A stretch of 64,000 bases of DNA, from the NCBI RefSeq assembly GCF_004123195.1, contig NZ_SDLI01000002.1, forward strand, positions 62,267 through 126,266, in the 5' to 3' direction. Source of the DNA: Ammoniphilus sp. CFH 90114 (GTDB lineage Bacteria; Bacillota; Bacilli; Aneurinibacillales; RAOX-1). Position 1 is the stretch's first letter; the number at the start of each line of letters is the position of its first letter. The position numbers and the translations under genes were made by a program. This document shows, piece by piece, positions 33,558 through 41,773 of this stretch. Below the pieces are notes generated by a model. That model had not been told where the DNA came from. It saw nothing but the letters and a program-made list of their open reading frames with translations, and searched no databases.

Positions 33558-34769
33558 ATGGTAAATTATGACGATATCTTAATTCGATACGGTGAAATGG
33601 CCCTAAAAGGAAAAAATCGGGGAATGTTTGAAAAGCAGCTAATAACCAATCTGAAAAGAAGTCTAAAGGATTTTCCCGACATAGAGATTGAAAATACTTA
33701 CGGAAGAATGTACATTTCATTAAATGGAGCACCTTACAGCGAGGTGGAACCAAAGGTTAAAAAGATTTTTGGTATTACTTCTTTCAGTCCTACAAAAAGG
33801 ATCGACAGCTTTGAACTCGAGACCATTAAGGAAGCTGCATTAAGTGTTATGCAAGATGTAAGTCCGCAGCCAAGAACCTTCAAGGTGGAAACGAACCGAT
33901 CAAATAAGCGGTTCCCCCATCGATCCATGGAGATGAATAACTTCATCGGAGGTTATGTTCTAAAAAATATGCCTGGGCTGAAGGTGGATGTCCGCCAGCC
34001 TGAAGTATTGCTTAAGGTAGAAATACGTAATGAAGGAACCTTTATTAATTGTTTGGACGTGCCTGCTAATGGTGGTCTTCCTGTAGGGACAAGCGGCAAA
34101 GCGATGCTCCTATTATCCGGTGGGATTGATAGCCCTGTAGCAGGATGGATGACGATGAAAAGAGGTGTACGTTTAGAAGGAATCCATTTTGAGAGTCCTC
34201 CTTTTACAAGTGAACGGGCTAGACAGAAAGTGTTGGACTTAGCGGGTATCGTAAGCCAGTATGGAGCAGGAGAAATGCGAGTACATATGGTGCCCTTTAC
34301 GAAGATTCAAACGGAAATTCGTCAGAAGTGCCCTGAACATTATCTAATTACGATCATGAGGCGTTTCATGATGCGCATAGCAGAGAGAATAGCCCATAAG
34401 CGTAAAGCTCTGGCTATAGCAACAGGGGAGAGTCTGGGCCAAGTCGCCAGTCAAACGATGGAAAGTATGTATACGATTAATAACGTAACCAAGATGCCGA
34501 TACTTCGTCCATTAGTGGCCATGGACAAGGCTGATATTATCCGCATTGCCCATCAGATTGGAACGTATGAAACGTCCATTCTTCCATTTGAAGATTGCTG
34601 TACGATATTTGTGCCGAAGTCACCTGTTACTCGTCCGAATGTAGAAAAAGCTGAGAAGTTCGAGCAAAAGCTTGATATTGAGGGTTTAGTAGAAGAAGCC
34701 GTCCGAAATACAGAAATCGTGGTCGCCTCTGCAATTCAGAAACAAGAAGAAAGCTTGGATCTGTTTTAA
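33558..34769 (+). CDS. thiI: tRNA sulfurtransferase ThiI
   Basis: The 403-residue protein has an N-terminal ferredoxin-like region, a THUMP domain (about 60-165) and a PP-loop ATPase domain with LLSGGIDSPVAGWM near residue 186. It activates and sulphurates U8 of tRNA and can serve thiamine synthesis. It lacks the C-terminal rhodanese domain of the E. coli enzyme, as Bacillus ThiI does, so a partner such as the adjacent NifZ must deliver sulphur. AAAGGAG precedes the ATG. Confidence 0.95.
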   Translation: MVNYDDILIRYGEMALKGKNRGMFEKQLITNLKRSLKDFPDIEIENTYGRMYISLNGAPYSEVEPKVKKIFGITSFSPTKRIDSFELETIKEAALSVMQDVSPQPRTFKVETNRSNKRFPHRSMEMNNFIGGYVLKNMPGLKVDVRQPEVLLKVEIRNEGTFINCLDVPANGGLPVGTSGKAMLLLSGGIDSPVAGWMTMKRGVRLEGIHFESPPFTSERARQKVLDLAGIVSQYGAGEMRVHMVPFTKIQTEIRQKCPEHYLITIMRRFMMRIAERIAHKRKALAIATGESLGQVASQTMESMYTINNVTKMPILRPLVAMDKADIIRIAHQIGTYETSILPFEDCCTIFVPKSPVTRPNVEKAEKFEQKLDIEGLVEEAVRNTEIVVASAIQKQEESLDLF

Positions 34770-34773
34770 ATAT

Positions 34774-34817
34774 AAAAAGCCCTGATTCTTCTAGAAAAAG
34801 CAGAGTCAGGGCTTCTT
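34774..34817. terminator. Bidirectional terminator between thiI and phaC
   Basis: AAGCCCTGATTCT / AGAGTCAGGGCTT stem between convergent genes. Confidence 0.82.
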
Positions 34818-34819
34818 GC

Positions 34820-35908
34820 TTAATTAGAGCGTTCGTCTAACCAGTCACCGATGGTTGGATAGGTATGCTTTACCGCTTGGCGTCCGAAGACAATAGATAC
34901 ATGGCCTGTAGGCATAAGAGACAGTGTCTTATCTTCACTGGAAATGGCATCCATTAAAGGCTCCAATTGCTTAGGCTGAGCGATATGATCGCGGGTTGCT
35001 CCAATGTTTAACAAGCTGGCACGAATATTGGATAGTTCCACACGTTGCCCGCGGATGACGAGCTCTCCTTTAATGAGTTTGTTATGTTGATAGAAGTCGC
35101 GAATCCATTGACGGAAGGCCTCTCCTGGGAAAGGAATGCCATCGCCTACCCACTTCTGCATTAACTTCCAGCTATCTACAAAAGATTGGCTCTCAACACG
35201 TTCAGCTAAGCTTACATATGGTCCGTAAAAGTTAACCAAGGGCTTCAACATCTTATTCCCTAAGTCTATCATTTCTGGAGGTACATTGCCTAAAGTGTCC
35301 ACCATCTTATCCAGATTAAAATAGCGCTCATCCAGCCAGTTGGTGAAGAGGCCAAGTTCTGAGAAATCGATCGGTGCCGTCATAAGAATAATATTCTTGA
35401 TGGGCAGGTGAGTATGTAGGGACGAGAATATGGCTGTCATCGTGCCTCCCATACAATAACCTAAAACGGAAACTTCATCTGAACCACTGTGACGAAGTAC
35501 TTTCTTCACTGCCAAGGGCATGTAGTCCATAATATAATCATCTAGTTTCATATATCGATCTTCAGGACCAGGTGTACCCCAATCCATAAGATAGACATCA
35601 AAACCGCGATTGACTAGATACTCGATTAAACTGTTTCCAGGGGCTAGATCGAGTATATACGGTTTATTGATTAGCGCGTAAAACATAAGAAGTGGAACGC
35701 GCTTAGTCTTAGGTAGATGAGGAGCAAAGCGATAGAGTGTTGCTTTGTTCTTGGTCCAGACGACTTCCTTAGGAGTTTGATAGACTTGCGGCTCAGGTTC
35801 AACAAACATAACTTCATTAAAACGCTTAGCGCGGTTCATCTGGCTCTTTAACTCTTCCGGAACCATACCCAAAATATCTTCCCATTCTTTAATTGGGGAA
35901 ATAATCAT
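34820..35908 (-). CDS. phaC: Polyhydroxyalkanoate synthase, PhaC (class IV)
   Basis: The 362-residue enzyme polymerises 3-hydroxyacyl-CoA to PHA granules. It has the lipase-like box GYCMGGT with the catalytic cysteine near residue 150, LDLAPGNSLIEYL and VYLMDWGTPGPEDRYM upstream, and a C-terminal His block GHVSIVFG. The length equals that of B. megaterium PhaC. ATG 35908 is chosen; the in-frame GTG at 35926 is part of the GTGGAGGG ribosome binding site. It is the last gene of phaRBC on the minus strand and needs PhaR for activity. Confidence 0.95.
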   Translation of the reverse strand: MIISPIKEWEDILGMVPEELKSQMNRAKRFNEVMFVEPEPQVYQTPKEVVWTKNKATLYRFAPHLPKTKRVPLLMFYALINKPYILDLAPGNSLIEYLVNRGFDVYLMDWGTPGPEDRYMKLDDYIMDYMPLAVKKVLRHSGSDEVSVLGYCMGGTMTAIFSSLHTHLPIKNIILMTAPIDFSELGLFTNWLDERYFNLDKMVDTLGNVPPEMIDLGNKMLKPLVNFYGPYVSLAERVESQSFVDSWKLMQKWVGDGIPFPGEAFRQWIRDFYQHNKLIKGELVIRGQRVELSNIRASLLNIGATRDHIAQPKQLEPLMDAISSEDKTLSLMPTGHVSIVFGRQAVKHTYPTIGDWLDERSN

Positions 35909-35952
35909 TGTTTTGTTACCCTCCACTTTTTTCTGTTGATGTCAACAGATTA

Positions 35953-36702
35953 TTACATGTAAAGTCCGCCGTTGACATTTAATTGTTGGCCAGTAATGTA
36001 ATCACCGTCTGTTACGAGATAGCATACCGCACGAGCGATTTCGCTTGGCTGTCCGAGGCGACGCTGAGGAATCTTAGCTACAATCTTATCAAGAATTTCA
36101 GCTGGAATTTCTGCAACCATTTCGGTTTCGATAAATCCTGGGCAGATCGCGTTTACGGTTACCCCTTTATTAGCCATCTCTAGAGCAAGAGACTTCGTAA
36201 ATCCGATTAGTCCGGCTTTCGATGCAGCGTAGTTGGTTTGCCCAACATTACCCGATTGCCCGATAATAGAGCTGATATTGATGATACGTCCATACTTTTG
36301 CTCTACCATGAGAGGGAGAACGGCACTTGTCGTGTTGAACGCACTGTTAAGGTTTACGTCGATTACTTTTCTCCATGCTTCTTCTGTCAGTTTAAGGAAG
36401 GAACGATCACGAGTGATACCCGCGTTGTTTACAAGGATATCTACCTTGCCGAAACGGTTGATCGTTTCTTCTACTAATACTTTGGCTTGAGCGGAGTCGG
36501 ATACATCTGCTTGGCTAGCAAAAGCAACAGAACCCAATGCTTCAATTTCTTTTACAACTTCATTAGCGGCATCCGCGTTGCTATTATAGTTAATGACGAC
36601 TTTAGCGCCGTTACGAGCTAATTCAAGGGCAATAGTCTTCCCGATTCCGCGGGATCCTCCGGTTACAATAGCTACTTGATTGTCGAGTGTTTTCATCTTC
36701 AT
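35953..36702 (-). CDS. phaB: Acetoacetyl-CoA reductase PhaB
   Basis: This SDR enzyme of 249 residues has TGGSRGIGKTIA at about 15-26, NNAGITRD near 91, SSIIGQSG near 143 and YAASKAG near 156. It reduces acetoacetyl-CoA to (R)-3-hydroxybutyryl-CoA for the adjacent PhaC. Sequence alone does not separate PhaB from FabG; the position between phaR and phaC decides. Two in-frame ATGs (36702 and 36696) follow GAGAGG; the first is used here. Confidence 0.92.
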   Translation of the reverse strand: MKMKTLDNQVAIVTGGSRGIGKTIALELARNGAKVVINYNSNADAANEVVKEIEALGSVAFASQADVSDSAQAKVLVEETINRFGKVDILVNNAGITRDRSFLKLTEEAWRKVIDVNLNSAFNTTSAVLPLMVEQKYGRIINISSIIGQSGNVGQTNYAASKAGLIGFTKSLALEMANKGVTVNAICPGFIETEMVAEIPAEILDKIVAKIPQRRLGQPSEIARAVCYLVTDGDYITGQQLNVNGGLYM

Positions 36703-36761
36703 ACATCCTCTCAGTTTTTAGTATTTATATATATATTTATATATCTATTAAATTGATAGGT

Positions 36762-37232
36762 TTATTTGGATTTAGGTGCGTCAACTTCTACGGATTTAGC
36801 TTCCTTAGCCACGGCAGCTTCTGTCTTGGCCTCTAAGATCTCAAATAATTGGTCGAGTCGTTTCGTTAATTTGGCCATGTCGGTTTTCAGGGCTTTGACT
36901 TCCTTCGACAATTCACTTTGCTTAAGGGCGTCGACAACCTCTTCCTCGATGGTTTGTTCTAATCTGTCGACTTTCGTTTCGACATTCACAATCATGGATG
37001 CGACGTTGGCAACATCTTGACGTGAAGGCATGTTGGCTTGCTCTAGGTATTTTTCAGCAGATTGACGGGCCATATTCTGATACTGAAGGTAGCTGTTTAA
37101 GCTTTGTCCCATCAATTTGGAGAACTCCTCCTTATGCATAGCTTCGTCCACCGTCTGACTCCATTGTTCCTCAGCCTTGTCATAGAACTGCTTCCATAAG
37201 GCAAAAGGATCAAAGGGCATTTGTTGGCTCAT
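36762..37232 (-). CDS. phaR: PHA synthase subunit PhaR
   Basis: The 156-residue protein opens with PFDPFALWKQFYDKAEEQW and continues with helical segments and a coiled-coil C-terminal half (KVDRLEQTIEEEVVDALK, MAKLTKRLDQLFEIL), which is PhaR of class IV synthases. It forms the active synthase with PhaC. It is somewhat shorter than B. megaterium PhaR. AAGGAGATG precedes the ATG. It starts the minus-strand phaRBC operon. Confidence 0.92.
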   Translation of the reverse strand: MSQQMPFDPFALWKQFYDKAEEQWSQTVDEAMHKEEFSKLMGQSLNSYLQYQNMARQSAEKYLEQANMPSRQDVANVASMIVNVETKVDRLEQTIEEEVVDALKQSELSKEVKALKTDMAKLTKRLDQLFEILEAKTEAAVAKEAKSVEVDAPKSK

Positions 37233-37350
37233 GGTTTCATCTCCTTTTTCATCTATTTGTAAAACAACTACTCTTTAGAAAAATCAGTCCGAAAATAATT
37301 CAGACAAACGATTGATCAAAGAGTCTTGATTATGAATCCAACTTTCATTC

Positions 37351-37363
37351 TTCGACTGTCGAA
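37351..37363. promoter_or_regulatory. Spo0A-type boxes, head-to-head pair
   Basis: TTCGACTGTCGAA contains an exact 0A-box core TGTCGAA (37357-37363) and on the other strand AGTCGAA. It lies in the leader of phaR, downstream of its probable promoter. Confidence 0.55.
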
Positions 37364-37392
37364 AAATAGGATTCCTTTTGCTTACATTGAAA

Positions 37393-37421
37393 ATTATAGT
37401 AAATGGTTAGTAGGAACACAA
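37393..37421 (-). promoter_or_regulatory. Candidate phaR promoter
   Basis: On the minus strand TTGTGT (37421-37416), 17 bases, TATAAT (37398-37393). The 0A box at 37431-37438 lies ten bases upstream of the -35. Confidence 0.5.
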
Positions 37422-37430
37422 TTGAAACCC

Positions 37431-37438
37431 TTCGACAA
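37431..37438 (-). promoter_or_regulatory. Exact 0A box upstream of phaR
   Basis: TTCGACAA on the plus strand is TTGTCGAA on the minus strand, the full Spo0A box, oriented toward the phaR promoter and centred about 50 bases before its likely start. Confidence 0.6.
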
Positions 37439-37471
37439 TTCCAGGAACATTCTTGTGATAGTTATCAGAAT

Positions 37472-37479
37472 TTGTCGAA
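37472..37479 (+). promoter_or_regulatory. Exact 0A box upstream of phaQ
   Basis: TTGTCGAA on the plus strand, 32 bases before the phaQ -35 hexamer and inverted relative to the box at 37431-37438. Confidence 0.6.
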
Positions 37480-37510
37480 TGATCAACATAGATAATTGTA
37501 GTGGTAATAC

Positions 37511-37544
37511 TTGACAGAACGAACCACATAGGTGTAAATTACAC
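37511..37544 (+). promoter_or_regulatory. phaQ promoter with overlapping operator
   Basis: TTGACA (37511-37516), 18 bases, TAAATT (37535-37540). The perfect inverted repeat GTGTAA-A-TTACAC (37532-37544) covers the -10 box. PadR-type regulators bind such sites, and PhaQ is encoded next, so autorepression is likely. Together with the entries above this accounts for the 347-base gap between phaR and phaQ. Confidence 0.65.
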
Positions 37545-37579
37545 ATAGAAGCAAATTACAATTTTCGTAGGTGATGCGG

Positions 37580-38029
37580 ATGTCGGCCAGTAAGGATAAA
37601 GGGCAGGAAGTCAAAGAAGACGAAAAGTGGAATATTCCAGGCGGGCCGCCTAAAAATATGATGGTCCCTGTCATACTGCTTAGTTTAAAAGGTTGGAATG
37701 CCCATGGCTATGAGCTAATCCAGCAGTTGGTTAAATTTGGATTTCATTCTATTGATCAGGGAAATGTATACCGAACTCTGCGTCAATTAGAGAAAGAGAA
37801 TATTGTCAAGTCAGAATGGGATACCACGTCAGGAGGACCAGCTAAGAGAGTATATTCCCTTACTGACGCGGGAACGCAATACCTAGAATCATGGGCTGAA
37901 GCGCTAGGACAATATCAGAGCATGCTTGATCAGTTCTTTAATATGTATACCCAGTTTTTTATGGGTCTTCCCAACGTTCCCAATCGGAAAGGGAAGGAAA
38001 ATAAGAGTAGTGATGATGACCTAGAATGA
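37580..38029 (+). CDS. phaQ: PhaQ, PadR-family regulator of PHA genes
   Basis: The 149-residue product has the PadR winged helix (residues about 30-100; LKGWNAHGYELIQQL, GNVYRTLRQLEKENIV, RVYSLTDAG) and a helical C-terminus (EALGQYQSMLDQFFNMY). In B. megaterium PhaQ represses the pha promoters and is released by PHB. The ATG at 37580 is six bases after AGGTG and is preferred to GTG 37571 and ATG 37574, which fall in that signal. phaP follows by 56 bases on the same strand. Confidence 0.88.
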   Translation: MSASKDKGQEVKEDEKWNIPGGPPKNMMVPVILLSLKGWNAHGYELIQQLVKFGFHSIDQGNVYRTLRQLEKENIVKSEWDTTSGGPAKRVYSLTDAGTQYLESWAEALGQYQSMLDQFFNMYTQFFMGLPNVPNRKGKENKSSDDDLE

Positions 38030-38085
38030 TTCAGCTTTAGCTGTGTCATATAAAAAAATGAATAATCTTTTAGGAGGATGTAAAA

Positions 38086-38634
38086 ATGGCGACTGCTCAA
38101 AAAAAGAATGAACTTACAAATCCTGTGAATGTGTTCGACACGATGTGGGATGGATGGTTAAACAGTGTGAAGCTTATGTATGGCTACCAACGCGAAATGG
38201 AAGCTGTAACCATTCAGGCGCTTGAGCGTCAAAAAGAAGCATGGCAACAAACAAAAGAAAACATCGATAAGCTAGAAAGTGAATTAAATAAGTTCGTAGT
38301 AGATGTGAAAGCAAACGTACTTGATAATGTGAAGAACGTAAACGGTGAAGCTGTTTCTAAGAATGTAGAGGAATGGAACAAGCGTGGAGAGGAAGTATTA
38401 AACAAAGTTCAGCAGCTTTATGGAACACCTGGAAAAGCTAGCAACAGCATGATTGGTAAGTCTTTAGAACAGTTAGAGTCTACTTTACTTAGCCTTATTG
38501 AGCAACAACAAAAGACTCGTACTGAAGTTCAAGGATTACTAGAGAACTTCACGGATCAAGTAAAGCACACAAACAAAGGTCTAATGGAATCTTGGGAAAC
38601 AAGCCGTACATCTGCGTTCAATATGTTTAAATAA
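38086..38634 (+). CDS. phaP: Phasin PhaP
   Basis: The 182-residue protein is helical and amphipathic (NPVNVFDTMWDGWLNSVKLMYGYQREME, then long Gln/Glu/Lys stretches) and ends FNMFK, typical of Bacillus PhaP. Phasins coat PHA granules and control their size. TTAGGAGGATG precedes the ATG. The arrangement phaQP facing phaRBC is that of the B. megaterium group, except that phaP follows phaQ here. Confidence 0.9.
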   Translation: MATAQKKNELTNPVNVFDTMWDGWLNSVKLMYGYQREMEAVTIQALERQKEAWQQTKENIDKLESELNKFVVDVKANVLDNVKNVNGEAVSKNVEEWNKRGEEVLNKVQQLYGTPGKASNSMIGKSLEQLESTLLSLIEQQQKTRTEVQGLLENFTDQVKHTNKGLMESWETSRTSAFNMFK

Positions 38635-38643
38635 TAAATTAAC

Positions 38644-38684
38644 AATCCCCCTTACCGTTTTAAGAGGAAAGGGGGATTTCTTGT
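38644..38684 (+). terminator. Terminator after phaP
   Basis: AATCCCCCTT / AAAGGGGGATT stem followed by TCTTG. Confidence 0.8.
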
Positions 38685-38708
38685 ACAAGAAAAACAGGGA
38701 CTTCTACG

Positions 38709-39548
38709 TTAGTCTGCTTTAAGAATTAGTTTTTTTACCAAGAGTACAGATAGTAACATGAAGACTGAAAATAGGACAATGGTGCCTCCGCTAGCCCAAT
38801 CTAAGTAGAAGGCCAAGGTTAACCCACCAAGTACAGCAATTTCAGCAAAGATAATAGACATCCATAAAGTTTGTTTAAAACTATGTGAGATCTGTAAGGC
38901 TGCAGCAACAGGTAAGGTAATAAGGGCTGAAACCAGTAAAATTCCAACAATACGCATGGAGATGGCGATGGTAAGCGCAACTAAGATGGTGAAAATCAGA
39001 TTAACCAAACTACGCCTGATTCCTGATATGCGTGCATACTCCTCATCGAAGGAGAGGGCAAATAATTCTTTGTATAGAAGGTATAAGGAGAGTAGTACGG
39101 CTAATCCAATTCCTATAATGGCCCAGAGATCGGTTCTTCCTACCGCAACTACACTTCCAAAGAGGTAGGAGAATAAGTCTACATTAAATCCCTTGGCAAT
39201 ACTGATTAAGACAACACCTAACCCAATACCAGTGGAGAGGATAATGGGTATCGCTAATTCTTGATAGAAACGGTAAGCTTTTCTTAATTGTTCTACGAGT
39301 AGAGAGCCCACTACTGAAAAGACCATACCCATGTACATGGGATTAAGTCCCTGGAAGAAAGCTACTTTCTTACCTAATAAGATCCCGGCGGCAATACCAG
39401 CCAAGGTAATGTGAGAAAGAGCATCAGCCATGAGTGATAAGCGGCGAACGACAAGGAAAACCCCAATTGCGGGACAGATAATTCCTACAATCAAACCAGC
39501 AAAAAGGGCATTACGCATAAATTCATATTGAAAAATAATTTCTAGCAT
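38709..39548 (-). CDS. znuB: Zinc ABC transporter permease ZnuB
   Basis: This 279-residue membrane protein has about eight helices and the ABC-3 family features GLIVGIICPAIGVFLVVRRLSLMADALSH near the start and RIVGILLVSALITLPVAAA near residue 205. The family moves Zn or Mn. Zinc is favoured because a Zur-like box precedes the operon. The start is ATG 39548 with AGGAGG twelve bases upstream. It follows znuC by 16 bases. No solute-binding protein gene is in this cluster. Confidence 0.9.
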   Translation of the reverse strand: MLEIIFQYEFMRNALFAGLIVGIICPAIGVFLVVRRLSLMADALSHITLAGIAAGILLGKKVAFFQGLNPMYMGMVFSVVGSLLVEQLRKAYRFYQELAIPIILSTGIGLGVVLISIAKGFNVDLFSYLFGSVVAVGRTDLWAIIGIGLAVLLSLYLLYKELFALSFDEEYARISGIRRSLVNLIFTILVALTIAISMRIVGILLVSALITLPVAAALQISHSFKQTLWMSIIFAEIAVLGGLTLAFYLDWASGGTIVLFSVFMLLSVLLVKKLILKAD

Positions 39549-39564
39549 GTGCTTTGTATTCCTC

Positions 39565-40317
39565 CTAGTGACGGTGCTCCACTAAATTCATATGAGAGCC
39601 ATATGCTCTTTCTAGAATCGCCTGCTGATTGGCTTGAAAGTCACTAGGATCTCCATGAAAATGTATTCGCTTGTTAAGGCAAGCTACCTTATTCACGTGA
39701 TGTGTCATCATTCCGATATCGTGGGTGACCATGAGCAGGGTTAATTGGTGTTCTTGGTGAAGCTTCGCTAATAGATGATAAAATCGATCGACGGATTCGG
39801 TGTCCACCCCAACCGTAGGTTCATCTAAGATGAGTAGGCTGGGTTTGGATACTAAGGCACGAGCAATGAAGGCTCTCTGCTGCTGTCCGCCAGAGAGTTT
39901 ACCTATATTTCTATCTGCAAGGGACGAGAGTCCAACTTGTTCAATGGCTTCCATGATCGATTCATGATGTTGCCTATTTAGTCTTTTAAATAAGCCCATT
40001 TTCCCATAGAGTCCCATAGAGACGACTTCGTATACGGTAGCAGGGAATCCACTATTAAAGCTGTTCGCTTTCTGTGAGACATAACCAATTTTATACCAGT
40101 CTTTAAAAGAAGAAGTTGGAATCCCGAATAATTTCACTTCTCCCTGTTTAGGCTGGACAAGTCCAAGTATAATCTTCAGTAAAGTAGATTTTCCTGAGCC
40201 ATTAGGACCCACAAGACCTACATAATCGCCTTGCTCGACAATGAAATGAACGTCCTTCAAAACTTCATTATGACTATAGTTAAAATGTATATCCTTACAT
40301 TGTATGATTGGTTGCAT
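39565..40317 (-). CDS. znuC: Zinc ABC transporter ATPase ZnuC
   Basis: The 250-residue ATPase has Walker A GPNGSGKST at about 37-45, Q-loop YVSQKAN, signature LSGGQQQRAFIA near 140, Walker B LLILDEPTVGVD and the H-loop in THDIG. It pairs with the ZnuB permease encoded next. The first gene of a two-gene minus-strand operon under the Zur-like box at 40358-40378. Its GGTG ribosome binding site falls in a small stem-loop (40325-40338). Confidence 0.92.
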   Translation of the reverse strand: MQPIIQCKDIHFNYSHNEVLKDVHFIVEQGDYVGLVGPNGSGKSTLLKIILGLVQPKQGEVKLFGIPTSSFKDWYKIGYVSQKANSFNSGFPATVYEVVSMGLYGKMGLFKRLNRQHHESIMEAIEQVGLSSLADRNIGKLSGGQQQRAFIARALVSKPSLLILDEPTVGVDTESVDRFYHLLAKLHQEHQLTLLMVTHDIGMMTHHVNKVACLNKRIHFHGDPSDFQANQQAILERAYGSHMNLVEHRH

Positions 40318-40324
40318 GGGTCTT

Positions 40325-40338
40325 CACCGGAATCGGTG
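40325..40338 (-). promoter_or_regulatory. Stem-loop over the znuC ribosome binding site
   Basis: CACCG-ATTC-CGGTG on the minus strand, 5-base stem with the GGTG of the ribosome binding site in its second arm, a few bases before the znuC ATG. Confidence 0.4.
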
Positions 40339-40357
40339 TCACCCTCCTATCTTTTTT

Positions 40358-40378
40358 AAGTTCTAATCATTACGATTT
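40358..40378. promoter_or_regulatory. Zur-like box upstream of znuCB
   Basis: The right half ATTACGATTT and centre TAATCATTA match the Bacillus Zur consensus (AAATCGTAAT-N-ATTACGATTT) fully, and only three positions of the left half differ. It lies 41 bases before the znuC start. Confidence 0.75.
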
Positions 40379-40502
40379 ATCTTTAATAAAGCCATTCTAT
40401 CATAGGGTAATCTTAAAGGTAAGTCAACAAACAGTTGTATAAAGGTTATGCTTTCTTATTTTTTGAAGGAATTTGATATTCGTTGTAGAAATAAATAACT
40501 TA

Positions 40503-40520
40503 TTGGACAATTTTGTCTAA
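40503..40520. repeat. Inverted repeat TTGGACAA-N2-TTGTCTAA before the kinase gene
   Basis: A near-perfect inverted repeat of 8-base arms (one mismatch) ends 26 bases before the histidine kinase ATG. TTGTCTAA differs by one base from a 0A box. Confidence 0.45.
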
Positions 40521-40546
40521 TCCAACTTTTTAAGGAGTATCCCAGT

Positions 40547-41662
40547 ATGTTATCAACAGATCGGACGATGCGTGAGCACCTGCTTGCGTTTACGAACGAA
40601 TATGTCAGTGAGGTATTTGGAAAATCGCTAAATTATGAAATACTTTATCATGAAAAGAAGGAAGAGTTAGTAGAGACTTTACAGCAAGCGCTTATGTTTG
40701 TTCTTGAGGCTATTGAAAGTGAAACCATTTCTCTAAAGACAGTCAATGATTTTGCCGGTAGCTATGCTGAGCACTATATCATTTATTTTCATGATGCAGA
40801 GACCTTAATCAGGGACTGTTCAGAATTAAAGAATCGATTTTTAAATCAGATTGTTTATCCGCACTTGGAGAGTAAGTTTCAAGCTAGAGCAGTGAGCATA
40901 ATTAGTACCTTTGTAGATGAATTTATGATTCGTCTATTCAAGGAGAAACAGTGGGAATTAGAGCGTCTAGAAGTGGAGAAATTCAATGCCATAGGGAATA
41001 TGGCTTCCGGAATGGCGCATGAATTACGGAATCCAATTACCAGTATCAAAGGTTTTCTCAAGCTGATCTATGAGATGCATCCTCATCCTGAAGAGATTCA
41101 TCATTACTACACCATTATTGATGAAGAAGTAAAGCGGCTCGATTATATATTAGAGAGGTTCTTATCGTTAACCAAGAGAAGGAATCTCCCGATGAAGAGA
41201 GAGTTTGAAGAGGTCGATATTAGTCGTTTGATTGATCGCTGTGTCTCCCTTTTTGAGTTTGAGTTTATTCGTTTAGGTATAGAAACAATCGTTCATCTAG
41301 AGTCAAATGCCGTCATTAGAGGAAATAGCAAGGAGCTTGAACAAACCTTTATCAATATTATTAAGAATGCCTGTGAAGAGTTTCAACGCACTCCCGAACA
41401 GCGCGAGAAGCTGATTCGCATCTCCTGTCGGGTTAGCGGGGAGAAAGTAATGGTCCTCTTTTTTAATAATGGGAGCCCGATAAGCCCTAGTGATGTAAAG
41501 CAAATCTTTAATCCTTTTTACTCCACTAAAGAAAACGGCACAGGATTAGGACTAGCCATATGCAAACAGATTATCGAGGCCCACGGCGGTAAAATCAATA
41601 TTTACCCCGAACCCGATGGTACCATGGTCGAGCTCAAGCTTCCATGGACAATGGAAACCTGA
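40547..41662 (+). CDS. Cytoplasmic orphan sensor histidine kinase
   Basis: The 371-residue kinase has an N-terminal 140-residue helical sensory region without membrane helices, a HisKA domain with the phospho-acceptor in GMAHELRNPITSIKGFL near residue 159, and an HATPase_c domain (N box INIIKNACEEF near 265, G boxes GTGLGLAICKQII near 330). The sequence around the His resembles sporulation phosphorelay kinases (KinA type), and no response regulator gene is next to it, as is usual for such kinases. The signal is unknown. AAGGAG precedes the ATG by ten bases. Confidence 0.85.
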   Translation: MLSTDRTMREHLLAFTNEYVSEVFGKSLNYEILYHEKKEELVETLQQALMFVLEAIESETISLKTVNDFAGSYAEHYIIYFHDAETLIRDCSELKNRFLNQIVYPHLESKFQARAVSIISTFVDEFMIRLFKEKQWELERLEVEKFNAIGNMASGMAHELRNPITSIKGFLKLIYEMHPHPEEIHHYYTIIDEEVKRLDYILERFLSLTKRRNLPMKREFEEVDISRLIDRCVSLFEFEFIRLGIETIVHLESNAVIRGNSKELEQTFINIIKNACEEFQRTPEQREKLIRISCRVSGEKVMVLFFNNGSPISPSDVKQIFNPFYSTKENGTGLGLAICKQIIEAHGGKINIYPEPDGTMVELKLPWTMET

Positions 41663-41689
41663 ATAATAGATACAAGAGGCTGTCCCTAA

Positions 41690-41737
41690 AGGTAGGTAAA
41701 ACTGATGTTTTTAGGGAACCAGCCTCTTTTTTGGGTC
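41690..41737 (+). terminator. Terminator after the kinase gene
   Basis: AAGAGGCTG(G)TCCCTAAA type long stem pairing with TTTAGGGAACCAGCCTCTT, then TTTTTT. Confidence 0.8.
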
Positions 41738-41773
41738 TTATTGCAAGTGGATGCTTGTAATCATGGTCAGTTC

